From NCBI GenBank assembly GCA_003427395.1, contig BFEA01000161.1, positions 301,541 to 325,261 of the forward strand: 23,721 nucleotides of DNA, read 5' to 3'. A program made the translations under genes and the position numbers. Under the pieces are notes generated by a model. That model saw nothing but the letters and a program-made list of their open reading frames with translations. It made no database searches and was not told the DNA's origin. This DNA comes from Chara braunii (lineage: Eukaryota > Streptophyta > Charophyceae > Charales > Characeae). Positions 1 through 7,902 of the stretch are shown piece by piece. Every line of letters starts with the position of its first letter. The stretch's first letter is position 1.

Positions 1-66
<66 letters not shown>

Positions 67-95
67 GTGTGTGTGTGTGTGTGCGTGTGTGTGTG
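1..95. repeat. (GT)n microsatellite at the contig edge
   Basis: An almost pure GT dinucleotide array with two GC interruptions. It starts at base 1, so its true length is unknown; assembly probably stopped inside it. Confidence 0.98.
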
Positions 96-513
96 ATTTT
101 CTTCTCAACTTCTATGAGAGCATCAAAGAGTTGATGCTAAACAAGTTGTTCCTTACAATGAAGATCTTACTGATCTAGTGGCCAAAGAGACAAAATGAGC
201 ATTTCCAACAAATGATCAACAGGCTCACATGTCTCCAGGGCGAGAGCGTCAATTGGAAAGGTTCACGTCCTGAGGTCGCCATGGGTGTCCTGATCCACCA
301 CCGGAAATTATTATGTGATGGCATGTGGGCCATCAAATATGCCATCTGCCATCACCAGTGGCAGTTTTTTAGAATGTTGGGGGTGGAAAAAAGCAAGGAA
401 AAAAAAAGGAAGGTGGCGGTGGCGGCCGCGGCGACAGAGGAGGAGGTTGGTGAGGACATGTATGCAGAGCACAACTGCTGCACAAGGCAACGAAAAAGAT
501 TTAGTTAATGGGT
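96..513. other. No recognisable gene
   Basis: Short open frames exist, including a lysine- and alanine-rich one over a purine-rich stretch at 385-450. None shows a domain or a convincing coding pattern. No repeat shared with the rest of the window was seen. Confidence 0.5.
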
Positions 514-1407
514 AACTAGGGCGCAGTCACGGTTTCAGTTTAAACCACCACTACCTCCGAGTGTGTGTTTTGCCGACCCTGACTTTCATTGCGCACCGCG
601 TTTTGCCGAGCCTCGATTCCGTTTTGTTTCTTTTCTGGTACTCTCCTGAAAAAATAAAAGAAACAGCACGGCCACACTTTAAAAGAAATGACCTACTCGC
701 CGCCAAAAGAAAATAAAAGAAAAATAACAAACACCCCTTTGGACGTGATACGTGGTAGATAATTAGCCCAAAGCCATTGTGTAAGTATGCCCTCAGTGAG
801 GGCGTTACGGCAATTGTGTCAGGTCCAGGAAATAAGGAAGCAGGAAAAAAAAATTGAAACTGAACTTAGGGCCGAAAAGCGGGCAGGTTCATACATTCTG
901 CAAAGTAAATAGTTTGGGCATGCCCTCCTCCACAAAGTGTCAGCGGCCCGTCGACTGCGCCATGCCTCCCTGGCGGGCCAAAACAAAAAAAAGGAACGAA
1001 AACAAAAAAACACAAACATTGAGAACCTGAAACTGGCCACCACAGCGATTAGATACGAACGTGTGAGTTTTGGTGTGAGCACAACTTGGTGCACGGCCTT
1101 CCCCGACATGATCTTTTGTTTTTCTTTTTGTTTTTCGAAGGGGCCCTCAAGGCCCAACTGCCGAGCCTCATCCAATCCCCCTAAACTACGGAAAAAGTGG
1201 GAAAACAGCCACTTTTCCCATTTTCCCGAACACTGGTGGAGGTAGTGGTGGTTTAAATCCACTTCAGGCGTCCCTTGAATACACACATCCCCAACGGACC
1301 CTAAAGCTAGGTTGTATAGATTCAACAGTCACAGTGCTTAGGCACACCATTCGCGAAATTGTGACCGAAGCGCATTTTCAAACTGAAACCGCGACTGCAC
1401 CCTAGTT
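514..1407. mobile_element. Inverted-repeat element with 27-bp termini, split by an inner element
   Basis: Bases 514-540 and the reverse complement of 1381-1407 match at 25 of 27 positions; both arms begin AACTAGGG and end GGTTTCAGTT. The left arm runs straight into the TTAA of the inner element at 540, so the outer element is probably a small MITE of about 180 bp (514-539 plus 1257-1407) enlarged by an internal insertion. No transposase is visible. I could not settle the target-site duplication. Confidence 0.7.
540..1256. mobile_element. TTAA-flanked non-autonomous DNA transposon (copy A)
   Basis: TTAA occurs at 540-543 and 1253-1256. Just inside lie inverted repeats that share ACCACCACTACCTCC. 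The first residues (ACCACCA) match the ends of other TTAA-flanked elements here (copies B, C and G). A TTAA duplication is the hallmark of piggyBac-type transposition, so these look like piggyBac-like MITEs, though the family cannot be proved without a transposase. The interior differs from B and C. A reading frame of 168 codons on the minus strand looks like chance. Confidence 0.65.
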
Positions 1408-1977
1408 TTCCCTTTATTTAAAGGAAAGACGAGCAATGAAAGTTTAGCTATTTGTGTAAAGAACCCACCAGCACGACGATCATGATCACCAAAGTCGAAC
1501 TTCGAATCCGGCCAGCGGGCTGCAACCCCACCAGGGCCACCACTTGAATACACAAAACAAAACTGTAGTGCCCCAAAGCTCGAGACAAACAGCAACTACC
1601 CATCTATTTTTTTTCCCTTTTTTTTTTGATAAATGCAGCCCAGGTTGTTATAGAGGCTGGCCACTAGGCGTATGACAGACCCGTCAGCAACTGGCCATTT
1701 GTTCATCCCTATGACACATGAATTGCCTTAACCGCCGCCCTATGAGACACCCTCCCACCCTTACTCGGTAGTTACGGTCCCGGGTGCATCCCTACTCCCA
1801 AGGTCCTACCTGAGTACACCCAGGTAACCAATACTACATGATCGAGTGCCCACAAGGAAACACCCCCACCTGTGATAGTGGTGCTGATAGGAGCAGACAC
1901 CACTACCACTCGGGGAGGGGCTCCATCTATTGGTGGGGAGCGTCACCTGCTGGAAAACGGGACAATGCTTTTTCGTC
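1408..1977. other. No recognisable gene
   Basis: Mixed-composition sequence with a T-rich run near 1605-1628. No domain, RNA gene or clear repeat was recognised. Confidence 0.5.
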
Positions 1978-2046
1978 AACTCGTTTCGAACCCCGAACCT
2001 CATGCTTATCAGTTACCTGCGTTAACCTACCAAGCTACAGCATCGA
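1978..2046 (-). mobile_element. tRNA-like SINE head (degenerate)
   Basis: On the minus strand an A-box-like TAGCTTGGTAGG (within 2021-2040) is followed about 30 bases on by a B-box-like GGGGTTCGAAACG (1982-1994). Order and spacing fit a tRNA-derived internal pol III promoter. The acceptor stem cannot be folded, so this is not a functional tRNA. It is best read as a SINE head or tRNA pseudogene. Confidence 0.45.
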
Positions 2047-2283
2047 ACGGATTGGACTGTGCTACACTGAGCTAGAGCAAGGGACAAGTGTGCAAGCATC
2101 CAACCCCATGGACCGACAACATCAAGCAACCTCTCATAGCCTAGACCCAGCATACAACAACCATGGTCTACAGCCCTTGGGTGGTGCGCAAGCAGTGTCT
2201 ATAATATCCTTACCTGTGCCAGCCCAGGGAGTGTGCAGATGGCCTTGCTGTATGTCAACGCCCACCGGTGTCCTGCGCAGAGG

Positions 2284-2359
2284 TCTGGGGTTTTGAACCC
2301 ACAACATCATACCACAATGCACATTCCCAACTGGAACCCTAACCACTGAGTCACTAACG
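2284..2359 (-). mobile_element. tRNA-like SINE head
   Basis: The minus strand begins GCGTTAG, then GTGACTCAGTGGTTAGG (A box, 2338-2354), and has GGGTTCAAAACCCC (B box, 2287-2300) about 38 bases downstream. The TΨC-type stem-loop is intact, but the 3' acceptor strand is missing, which indicates a tRNA-derived SINE or pseudogene. It lies about 300 bp from a similar head at 1978-2046 in the same orientation. Confidence 0.55.
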
Positions 2360-2504
2360 CCATGTGCCAGTGGAGCCTGGCCCTAATAGTTGTAGACCGT
2401 GTCTTTAGGGTTCGGTTCACCTAGGACAAACCTTGACCCCGCCACACCCGCCCTTCACAATGTCTTTCGCGCAGCCACACCCTCCCAATACTCTTTCGTT
2501 CACC

Positions 2505-2613
2505 TACCGTCTTCCCCCGAACACAATGCACCCCCATTTTGCCTGTATCAGGCCAGAAACATACCTTGTCTACGTTCATTTTCAGGGTGCGTTATGTTCG
2601 GGGGAAAACGGCA
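2505..2613. mobile_element. Hairpin MITE family H, copy H0
   Basis: ACCGTCTTCCCCCGAACA at the left pairs with TGTTCGGGGGAAAACGGC at the right. The left end follows a TA. The outer 30 bp match the H family, but the interior is different from the other copies. An old or variant copy. Confidence 0.65.
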
Positions 2614-2620
2614 GTCGCAT

Positions 2621-3062
2621 TGCCCTATCGGCTTGGCGAACTTCTCAAACGGGAATAGAGAGACCGGTTGCGAAATTTGTTGGAGGGATAGAGACCCATT
2701 TCCTGACTGGCCCCTGCTCCCCCAACAACTTTCCACACCGGGTCAACTCGCCGTGACCATAAATTTGTTGCAGTAAGTCACCGTGACCATACTGCCCTAT
2801 CGGCCTAGCAAAATTCTAAACCAGAGATTAGAGAAACTGGTTGGGAAGTCTACTACTGTCTTCACCCGAATAGAACGCCCAGTCATTATCACTGCATGTG
2901 AACAAAGTACTCCAAATACAGCTATAATGACCGGGGGTTCAATTCGGGTTGGGGTTCAATTCGGATGAAGACGGTTGGGGTATAGAGCCCAGTTTCTGAA
3001 TCAGCCTCTGTCCCCCCAGCAAATTTTCGCACCCAGTCAACTCACGCCGTGTTATGTTGCAA
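2621..3062. repeat. Two diverged direct repeats of about 165 bp, the second split by a MITE
   Basis: TGCCCTATCGGC begins at 2621 and again at 2793, and the following 55 bp align. The later part of the unit (GGATAGAGACCC to GCCGTG) lies at 2686-2755 in the first copy. In the second copy it is displaced to about 2977-3050, because MITE H1 sits between the two halves. This dates the H1 insertion after the duplication. Confidence 0.65.
2853..2975. mobile_element. Hairpin MITE family H, copy H1
   Basis: The left end CTGTCTTCACCCGAAT and right end ATTCGGATGAAGACGG are inverted repeats. The interior carries the family's GTCATTAT and ATAATGAC arms. A short internal duplication of GGTTCAATTCGG lengthens this copy. 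It interrupts the second copy of a direct repeat. Confidence 0.7.
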
Positions 3063-3127
3063 TGACCACAGCCAGGTACGTGTGGGTCGGGTCCTACCCC
3101 CCCCGACCACAGCCAGGCATGCTTGCC

Positions 3128-3330
3128 TGGTACAGGTGGACAGGTGGGTCGGGTCCCCGCCGGGTACAGCCGGGTACAGGTGGTCGGGTCATGGCCCCCG
3201 CCGGGTACAGCTGGGTACGTGTGGGTCGGGTCATGGCCCCCACCGGGTACAACTGGGTACAGGTGGATCGGGTCGTGGGCCCCGCCGGGTACAGCTGGGT
3301 ACGGCTGGGTACGTGTGGGTCAGGTCGTAC
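3128..3330. repeat. 42-bp minisatellite
   Basis: CCGGGTACA recurs at about 3160, 3201, 3243 and 3285, giving periods of 41-42 bp. The unit is GC-rich and contains GTGGGTCGGGTC and ATGGCCCC. A multiple-of-three period keeps several frames open on both strands, so the tyrosine- and proline-rich reading frames here are a by-product of the repeat. Confidence 0.85.
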
Positions 3331-3614
3331 CCCCCCCCCGACCTCCGGAACACTGTTTCGACAGCTGGTTGATCTAAGGCCCCAGTTTTGAGAGCATCTC
3401 ATGGCTGAAAGTATACCGGTTGATGACGATCAGATGAAGGGAAGTTGAATACGCGTTGTGACGGAAGGCAGATGTACAAAGAAAAACAAAGGGAAAAAAA
3501 AGAAGTAATGACAAATAACCATAAATGCATAATAACGACTTCCAGACTGCAACAAACATAAAGGAGAGGAAGAGGATAAGAACTGTGAAGACTGCTGACA
3601 CAGGAATTGTCTTT

Positions 3615-3997
3615 GGGCCTCACTCCATTACCCACCAAATGTGCAAAATAAGAATGAATCTTCCCCCTATAACTGTGAAGATTCATTCTTATGGCTGAAA
3701 GTATACCGGTTCTAGAACATGTCCTTTGTGCATGTGGTGTGTAGTGGAGCGAGGCCCTGTTCCTCTTTTCCCTTTTGGGAGGGTGCTAAGACGCTGTCTG
3801 ACGGGTGGGGCCAATTATAAATTGGAGATCCTGCGCGTCCTTATTCCATATTGATCATTCCTAAAACCCTTCAACACTACTCCCCGCCCCGCCCTCAAGA
3901 ACAAATGTGACAGAAAAAATGACGGTGTATGTTCCCATGTTCTAGCGAACGATTCATTCTCATTTTGCACATTTGGTGAGTCGATGGAGTGAGGCCC
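3615..3997. mobile_element. Inverted-repeat element F with about 46-bp arms
   Basis: Bases 3615-3660 (beginning GGGCCTCACTCCAT, ending AGAATGAATC) are an imperfect inverted repeat of 3951-3997. The arm contains CACCAAATGTGCAAAAT on one side and its complement on the other. The 290-bp interior has no coding signal. GGCTGAAAGTATACCGGTT occurs inside at about 3693 and once outside at about 3404, so older rearrangement is likely. Confidence 0.65.
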
Positions 3998-4005
3998 TTT
4001 GTTGC

Positions 4006-4087
4006 CGCATGGGTGATCAATCTTTTTTTTTTAATTTTATTTTAAAGACCCCCCTTCAGACTACTAGGGGCGCATGGGTGATCAATC
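4006..4087 (-). mobile_element. 48-bp 5'-truncated retro-insertion with 17-bp target duplication
   Basis: CGCATGGGTGATCAATC occurs at 4006-4022 and 4071-4087 without mismatch. Between them are 48 bp that begin with ten T residues, so on the minus strand the insert ends in poly(A). A short poly(A)-ended insert between long perfect direct repeats is what LINE-type target-primed reverse transcription leaves. Confidence 0.75.
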
Positions 4088-4154
4088 ACGTTTGAGAAAA
4101 CCAAACTTTGGAATTGCAGATTGTAAAGGAGCTGGAGGCACACGATGGAGTTCC

Positions 4155-4299
4155 TTTTTTTTTTTTTTTTTTTTTTTTGTTTTCAGTCGAGTCTTATTTG
4201 TAAGTTACTTCGTTTGACGCCAAAGTTCTGTGCTTAAAGAAAAAAAACAAAAAGACGCCAAAGTTTTGTGCTTAAAAAAAAAAAAAAAAAAAAAAAAAA
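4155..4299. repeat. Poly(T), poly(A) and a 23-bp direct repeat
   Basis: A run of 24 T (4155-4178) and a run of 26 A (4274-4299) flank two copies of GACGCCAAAGTT.TGTGCTTAAA at 4216-4238 and 4254-4276. The poly(A) runs suggest retroposed debris. No gene. Confidence 0.8.
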
Positions 4300-4560
4300 G
4301 TGCTGAAAATAAGATAATGATGACGTGGGTGCGTGGTCATCCATATTCTGGGAATCAAATAACACGTGTGTAAGCAGAGGTGGGGCCTCATCCTTTCCTC
4401 CTTTGAATAATAAAAATAAAAAATCAATAACCCTTTTTAAATCATTTTTGTAAAATTCCTGTAGTCGCCGCAAAAAAGGATGTCATAGGTCCCACAAAAA
4501 AAAAAAGTAATCGCAATTAAACTTGAAGCCTTGGGTGCGTATTCAAAATAAGGGAGAGTT

Positions 4561-4578
4561 GTCCTTCGGGACATCAGT

Positions 4579-4610
<32 letters not shown>

Positions 4611-4643
4611 GGCCCCTGCGCAAGGATGACACGCATAAATCTC
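4561..4643 (+). pseudogene. U6 snRNA retropseudogene 1 (3' truncated, poly(A)-tailed)
   Basis: U6 is the catalytic snRNA of the spliceosome. This copy begins with the 5' hairpin GTCC-TTCG-GGAC (4561-4572), then has the invariant ACAGAGA box (4594-4600), the AGC triad (4606-4608) and the internal stem-loop region through ACGCATAAATC. It stops about 20 bases short of the U6 3' end and runs into poly(A) (4644-4661). AGGGAGA occurs just before it (4551-4557) and just after the tail (4661-4667), a likely target duplication. No pol III upstream elements are visible. It is therefore a LINE-mobilised copy rather than a working gene, although its core is almost perfect. Confidence 0.88.
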
Positions 4644-4767
4644 AAAAAAAAAAAAAAAAAAGGGAGAACACCTTGCCATCGTGAAAAACCTGCTGTTAGC
4701 ATAATAGCTGCATGAATCAGAGCTCCTTTGAAAAAAAAAAGGAAAAACAAAAAAGGAGAGCGCCCGC

Positions 4768-4875
4768 TACCTTCCCCGGAATACGACATATACGGTCATT
4801 ATAGCTGTATTTGAGGCATCTCTCAGTCTAGATACAGCTATAATGACCGTACGTTTTATTCGCGGGAAGAAGGTA
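4768..4875. mobile_element. Hairpin MITE family H, copy H2
   Basis: TA at 4768-4769 and at 4874-4875 flank a 104-bp near-palindrome. Its arms contain CGGTCATTATAGCTGTATTT and the complement around a short centre TCTCAGTCTAGA. The termini are CCTTCCCC and GGGAAGAAGG. The TA duplication indicates a Tc1/mariner-type non-autonomous element. Confidence 0.85.
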
Positions 4876-4951
4876 GGAGTCGTCTATGAGCTGTTGCTGA
4901 TACTCTAAAGATGCAGACAAGGTCAGGTCTGTCACCATGTTATTGGTCTGG

Positions 4952-5052
4952 TACAACCATCTTCACCTGCATAGACCGCGCAGTCACTATAGCCGTATTT
5001 GGTACAATTTTCAGTCTAGATACGGCTTTAATGACCAGGCATTCGACGACAT
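4952..5052. mobile_element. Hairpin MITE family H, copy H6 (old)
   Basis: The core (GTCACTATAGCCGTATTTGG, then TTCAGTCTAGATACGGC, then ATGACC) matches the H family. The left end CCATCTTCACC is recognisable, while the right end is degraded. GACAAGGTCAGGTC occurs on either side, at 4916-4929 and 5128-5141. Confidence 0.65.
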
Positions 5053-5300
5053 CCTGCATCCCATTCAGTTAGCATTGCGGCTAGATGATTCATTACCCTA
5101 AGTTTCTAGGAACATTGGATCGGAGGACAAGGTCAGGTCATGCAGGCCTTTCATTTTTCACTTTGATATGATATTTACTTTTTTTTGGTCGTTTTTTTGT
5201 TGCAAAGCTGCCAAGGGTGCCATGGAGGTGATACGACCATCCCACAGACTTTTACATGTTTTTTTTTTTTTTTTGTTTAGTTCTTTTTTTCCCCTTTTTG

Positions 5301-5403
5301 GGACCATTTCTCGATTTATAGGTGTAATCCTCGCGCAGGGGCCATGCTAATTACCCTTCTCTGTATCGTTCCAATTCTAATTCTAACGGATGTCCTGAAG
5401 AAC
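5301..5403 (-). pseudogene. U6 snRNA retropseudogene 2 (near full length)
   Basis: On the minus strand the sequence starts with a decayed 5' hairpin (CTTCAGGACATCCG), then TTGGAACGATACAGAGAAG, TTAGCATGGCCCCTGCGC, and finishes with AAATCGAGAAATGGTCC, the 3' end known from plant and green-algal U6. It carries small insertions before TTGGAACG and between ACAGAGAAG and TTAGC. Downstream are A-rich stretches (complement of 5283-5299 and 5261-5276), as expected of a retrocopy. The changes next to the ACAGAGA box argue against function. Confidence 0.85.
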
Positions 5404-5614
5404 TCTTTGATATTTTCTTGTTGTATAGAACTCACAGATTTAAAATTTTCAGTTATCACAAAAGGCATGCATGCAACAGGAACCTGTGTTCTCTCTTGGA
5501 CATAATACGAGTATCTGTTTGTTGTTTGTCGGTATGGTGTCCGTAGGGCACAATGGCCGCATGGGGTACACCTCTGTGCACTAGTACATCCAATTATCCT
5601 TCTGGAGTGTGGGT

Positions 5615-5616
<2 letters not shown>

Positions 5617-5648
<32 letters not shown>
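5617..5648. repeat. (CA)n microsatellite
   Basis: A pure 32-bp CA array just upstream of element E1. Confidence 0.97.
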
Positions 5649-5651
<3 letters not shown>

Positions 5652-5666
5652 AAATTAAGCCACCAG

Positions 5667-5925
5667 CTAGCCTACCAGAGTGGCCTGGGGCCACTTGCGC
5701 GGCCGGGCCAAAGTAAATAAATAAATAAAGAAAGAAAGAAAGTTCATTTTTATTTTTAATATGGTAAAGAATTTCGATAGGACCCTGAGGCAAAAGTTGT
5801 TCAGCTTATTTTTCTGCATAACATATTTTTTTTACTGTTTTTTTGGCTAGGACCTTCTCTCATCCATGCACGGCCGGGCCGTCGGGGAAAATAGGGTGAC
5901 CCGGGCGGACCGGCTGGTAGCCTAG
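5667..5925. mobile_element. Element E, copy E1, with CTAG-ended inverted repeats
   Basis: The left end CTAGCCTACCAG (5667-5678) and right end CTGGTAGCCTAG (5914-5925) are inverted repeats with one mismatch. Near the right end is a GC-rich hairpin built from GGCCGGGCCG and CCCGGGCGGACCGG. The same unit recurs at 7030-7393. No coding potential. Superfamily unknown. Confidence 0.65.
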
Positions 5926-6007
5926 GCCTCCAGTACTTTGTGCAGCTATCGGCCGCAGAAAAAAATAGAGTAGAAAATGTTTTTAGTAGGATAAAAAAAA
6001 ATTGGGC

Positions 6008-6841
6008 GCTCCTGGAGTATGGTCCCCCACCAGCAAAGGGATAGGATAGAAACGAGCTTGTGTGGCACTTGAGGGATCCAAATCCTGCCGTGCAGTACTC
6101 GTGATCCCGCGGTCAGTGTTTTACATGTATTACCTGAATAAGTAAGGAGATCTTTGTTCTTTGTTCCCCTCCTCCTCTCCGCAACACTGGGCATGCCGGG
6201 CACACCAAAATCTTTTCAGTCCGTTGGGGGTACGGCCAACCCCAAAAGAGGGTGGGATAGGCCATCGGCCCACTGGATAGTAGATTTTCAGTATTTTGCT
6301 TGCTGTTGTGCAATGATCTCATTGGGTGGATCCCGCCTTCAATCACGGAGTGAATGGCGGGCACCATGATCACTGTCGAAAGACGTCGAGTTTATTCCAG
6401 AAAACGTGGCACTTACTTTGATCACTGTTGTGGGGACCACCACCATCAGATCATTTGTGATCTGATGGCCGGGAAGCACTCTGCCGTGATTTCCGGTTGG
6501 GAGGTCTCGGTTTCCATTTTTTTTTTTTTCCCTTTCTACTGTTTTCCCAGCAGCCCAGAAATTCGTAACGAACCTGTCCGCCCGCTGCCACTCAGTGTCA
6601 CACTGGATCAGCCACACTCCTATCCGACTGCTAATGGGACCACACCCCAGCTGACATTTTTGAAAATTTTAAAGATTTCTGAAATTGGAATGGTGGCGCC
6701 ACACTCCTACCTGACTGCTAATGGGACCACACCCCTGCTGACATTTTTGAAAATTTTAAAGATTTCTGAAATTGGAATGGTGGTGAAATTGGAATGGTGG
6801 GGCCACACTCCTATCCGACTGCTAATGGGACCATGCTCCTG
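6008..6841. mobile_element. Element D inserted into copy C, GCTCCTG target duplication
   Basis: GCTCCTG at 6008-6014 and 6835-6841 flank about 820 bp. The left end GAGTATGGTCCC (6015-6026) and the right end, whose complement reads ATGGTCCC, are inverted repeats. The similarity continues for about 30 bases through AGCA and GGATAGGA. Element B, the uninterrupted relative of C, has a single GCTCCTG at this place, so insertion boundaries are well supported. No transposase is visible. Element type is uncertain. Confidence 0.7.
6611..6834 (+). repeat. Subterminal 87/104-bp tandem repeat of element D
   Basis: CCACACTCCTA..CGACTGCTAATGGGACCA begins near 6611, 6698 and 6802. The first unit is 87 bp, the second 104 bp because GAAATTGGAATGGTG is duplicated, and the third is cut off by the element end. 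A related AAGATTTCTGAAATTGGAAT lies at about 9262-9281, far outside D. Confidence 0.85.
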
Positions 6842-6943
6842 TAGTGGCCCGTACGATTCCTAAAATAGTGTCTTGTTAACGGACACAACTTTGGGAAGTA
6901 CTGATGGTTTAAACATAACTTCGGGCAAACTCACATCCGGAGT

Positions 6944-7017
6944 TGTTTCCGGACGCAGTTGTGGTCAGATACGTCCAAGTAGGGGACGTATCTGACCACA
7001 ATTACGTCCGGAACTAA
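6944..7017. repeat. Strong 74-bp hairpin
   Basis: The left arm TTCCGGACGCAGTTGTGGTC...ACGTCC (6947-6976) pairs with GGACGT...GACCACAATTACGTCCGGAA (6984-7013) around a 7-nt loop AAGTAGG. Pairing is nearly perfect over 30 bp and weaker beyond. It may be a compact MITE or a transcribed hairpin. It lies directly between copy C and E2. Confidence 0.85.
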
Positions 7018-7029
7018 CTGCGGTGAGAA

Positions 7030-7247
7030 CTAGGCTACCAGAGTACCCCGGGATCACTTCCCAAACTTGGCAAAGAATTTCGATGTGACCCTACAGCAAA
7101 ACTTGTTCAGTTTTTTTTCCTGCATAACGTAGTTTTCTTTTTCAGATTTTTTTTTCTTTTCTTTCTTTTGCCAGGACATTCGTTGATCCATGCATGGCCG
7201 GGCCGCCCGGGAAAACGAGGTGGCCCGGGCGGCCCGGCTGGAAGCCT
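7030..7247. mobile_element. Element E, copy E2
   Basis: The left end CTAGGCTACCAGAG matches E1, followed by the shared AAAGAATTTCGAT.GACCCT, GTTCAG, CTGCATAAC and CCATGCA. It ends in a perfect GC hairpin: GCCGGGCCGCCCGGG (7197-7211), 12-nt loop, CCCGGGCGGCCCGGC (7224-7238). Confidence 0.7.
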
Positions 7248-7393
7248 GTTCAGTTTTTTTTTTTCCTGCATAACGCAGTTTTCTTTTTCAGATTTTTTTT
7301 CCTTTTCTTTTTTTGCCGGGACATTCCTTGTTCCATGGATGGCCGGGCCGCCCAGGAAAACGAGGTGACCCCAGCGGGCCCGGCTGGAAGCCT
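7248..7393. repeat. Tandem duplication of the right 143 bp of E2
   Basis: Bases 7105-7247 are repeated at 7248-7393 with few differences, including the T/C-rich tract and a slightly eroded version of the GC hairpin. Confidence 0.85.
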
Positions 7394-7500
7394 ACCTTCT
7401 TCCCCCGAATACAACGTAAGGTCATTATAGCCGTATTTGGGGCATCTTTCAGTCTAGATACAGATATAATGACCGTACGTTGTATCGGGGGAAGAAGGTA
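7393..7500. mobile_element. Hairpin MITE family H, copy H3
   Basis: A 104-bp near-palindrome (7395-7498) between TA dinucleotides (7393-7394, 7499-7500). Termini are CCTTCTTCCCCCGA and TCGGGGGAAGAAGG. It lies in the last TA of element E's terminal AGCCTAG: the sequence reads AGCC-TA-H3-TA-G. This gives clear evidence for a TA target duplication. Confidence 0.9.
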
Positions 7501-7536
7501 GTTTGGTCAGAATTCCTCAGAAACATTTAACTTGAT

Positions 7537-7728
7537 TTAAACCACCAGTATTTCCTTTTTTTTTTTTAACCTACCACCCTACTTCCTAAAGTCGAGCCCG
7601 TTAACGCGCCTCGATTTTAGGAAACGTACGGGCCACTACAGGAGCGCCCAAATTCATCCAACTAGAAAAGTTTCTACTCTATTTTTTTTTTCCGCGGCCG
7701 ATAGCTGGGCCAAGTACTGGTGGTTTAA
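7537..7728 (-). mobile_element. TTAA-flanked non-autonomous element, copy B (intact)
   Basis: TTAA at 7537-7540 and 7725-7728 flank a 184-bp body. Terminal inverted repeats are ACCACCAGTA at the left and TACTGGTGGT at the right. Inside, TTCCTAAAGTCGAG and its complement form a further hairpin at about 7578-7620. This is the uninterrupted relative of copy C, in inverse orientation. Confidence 0.78.
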
Positions 7729-7790
7729 GATTGTGCTCGTGTGAAGTATGCTCTTATTTTCTTATTTTCAACTTGTTCGAAGTATTTTCC

Positions 7791-7902
7791 TACCTTCTTC
7801 CCCCAAATACAACGTATGGTCGTTATAGCTGTATTTGGGGTATCTTTCAGTCTAAATGCAGCTACACTGACCGTACATTGTATTCGGGGGAAGAAGGTGG
7901 TA
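7791..7902. mobile_element. Hairpin MITE family H, copy H4
   Basis: TACCTTCTTCCCCC (7791-7804) to GGGGGAAGAAGG (7886-7897), with arms matching H2 and H3 and centre CTTTCAGTCTA. The right-hand TA is displaced by two bases. Confidence 0.85.

Larger units (their letters stand above)
5926..6912 (+). mobile_element. TTAA-type element, copy C, split by element D
   Basis: Bases 5926-6014 and 6842-6912 together match, end to end, the reverse complement of element B (7537-7728). Shared blocks include CAGCTATCGGCCGC, AATAGAGTAGAAA, GGGCGCTCCTG, TAGTGGCCCGTACG and the right end GTACTGATGGTTTAA. The left TTAA has been lost where the element abuts E1. The 820-bp interruption is element D. Confidence 0.75.

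Noticed and set aside
819-1325. 168-codon minus-strand frame as a gene
   Set aside because: It lies across the interior and inverted repeat of transposon copy A and has no domain or coding pattern.
1838-2296. 152-codon plus frame as a gene
   Set aside because: It spans the tRNA-like SINE heads; the translated B box gives the peptide typical of such repeats.
2975-3402. Tyrosine/glycine-rich repeat protein
   Set aside because: Several frames on both strands are open because of the 42-bp period; none is favoured.
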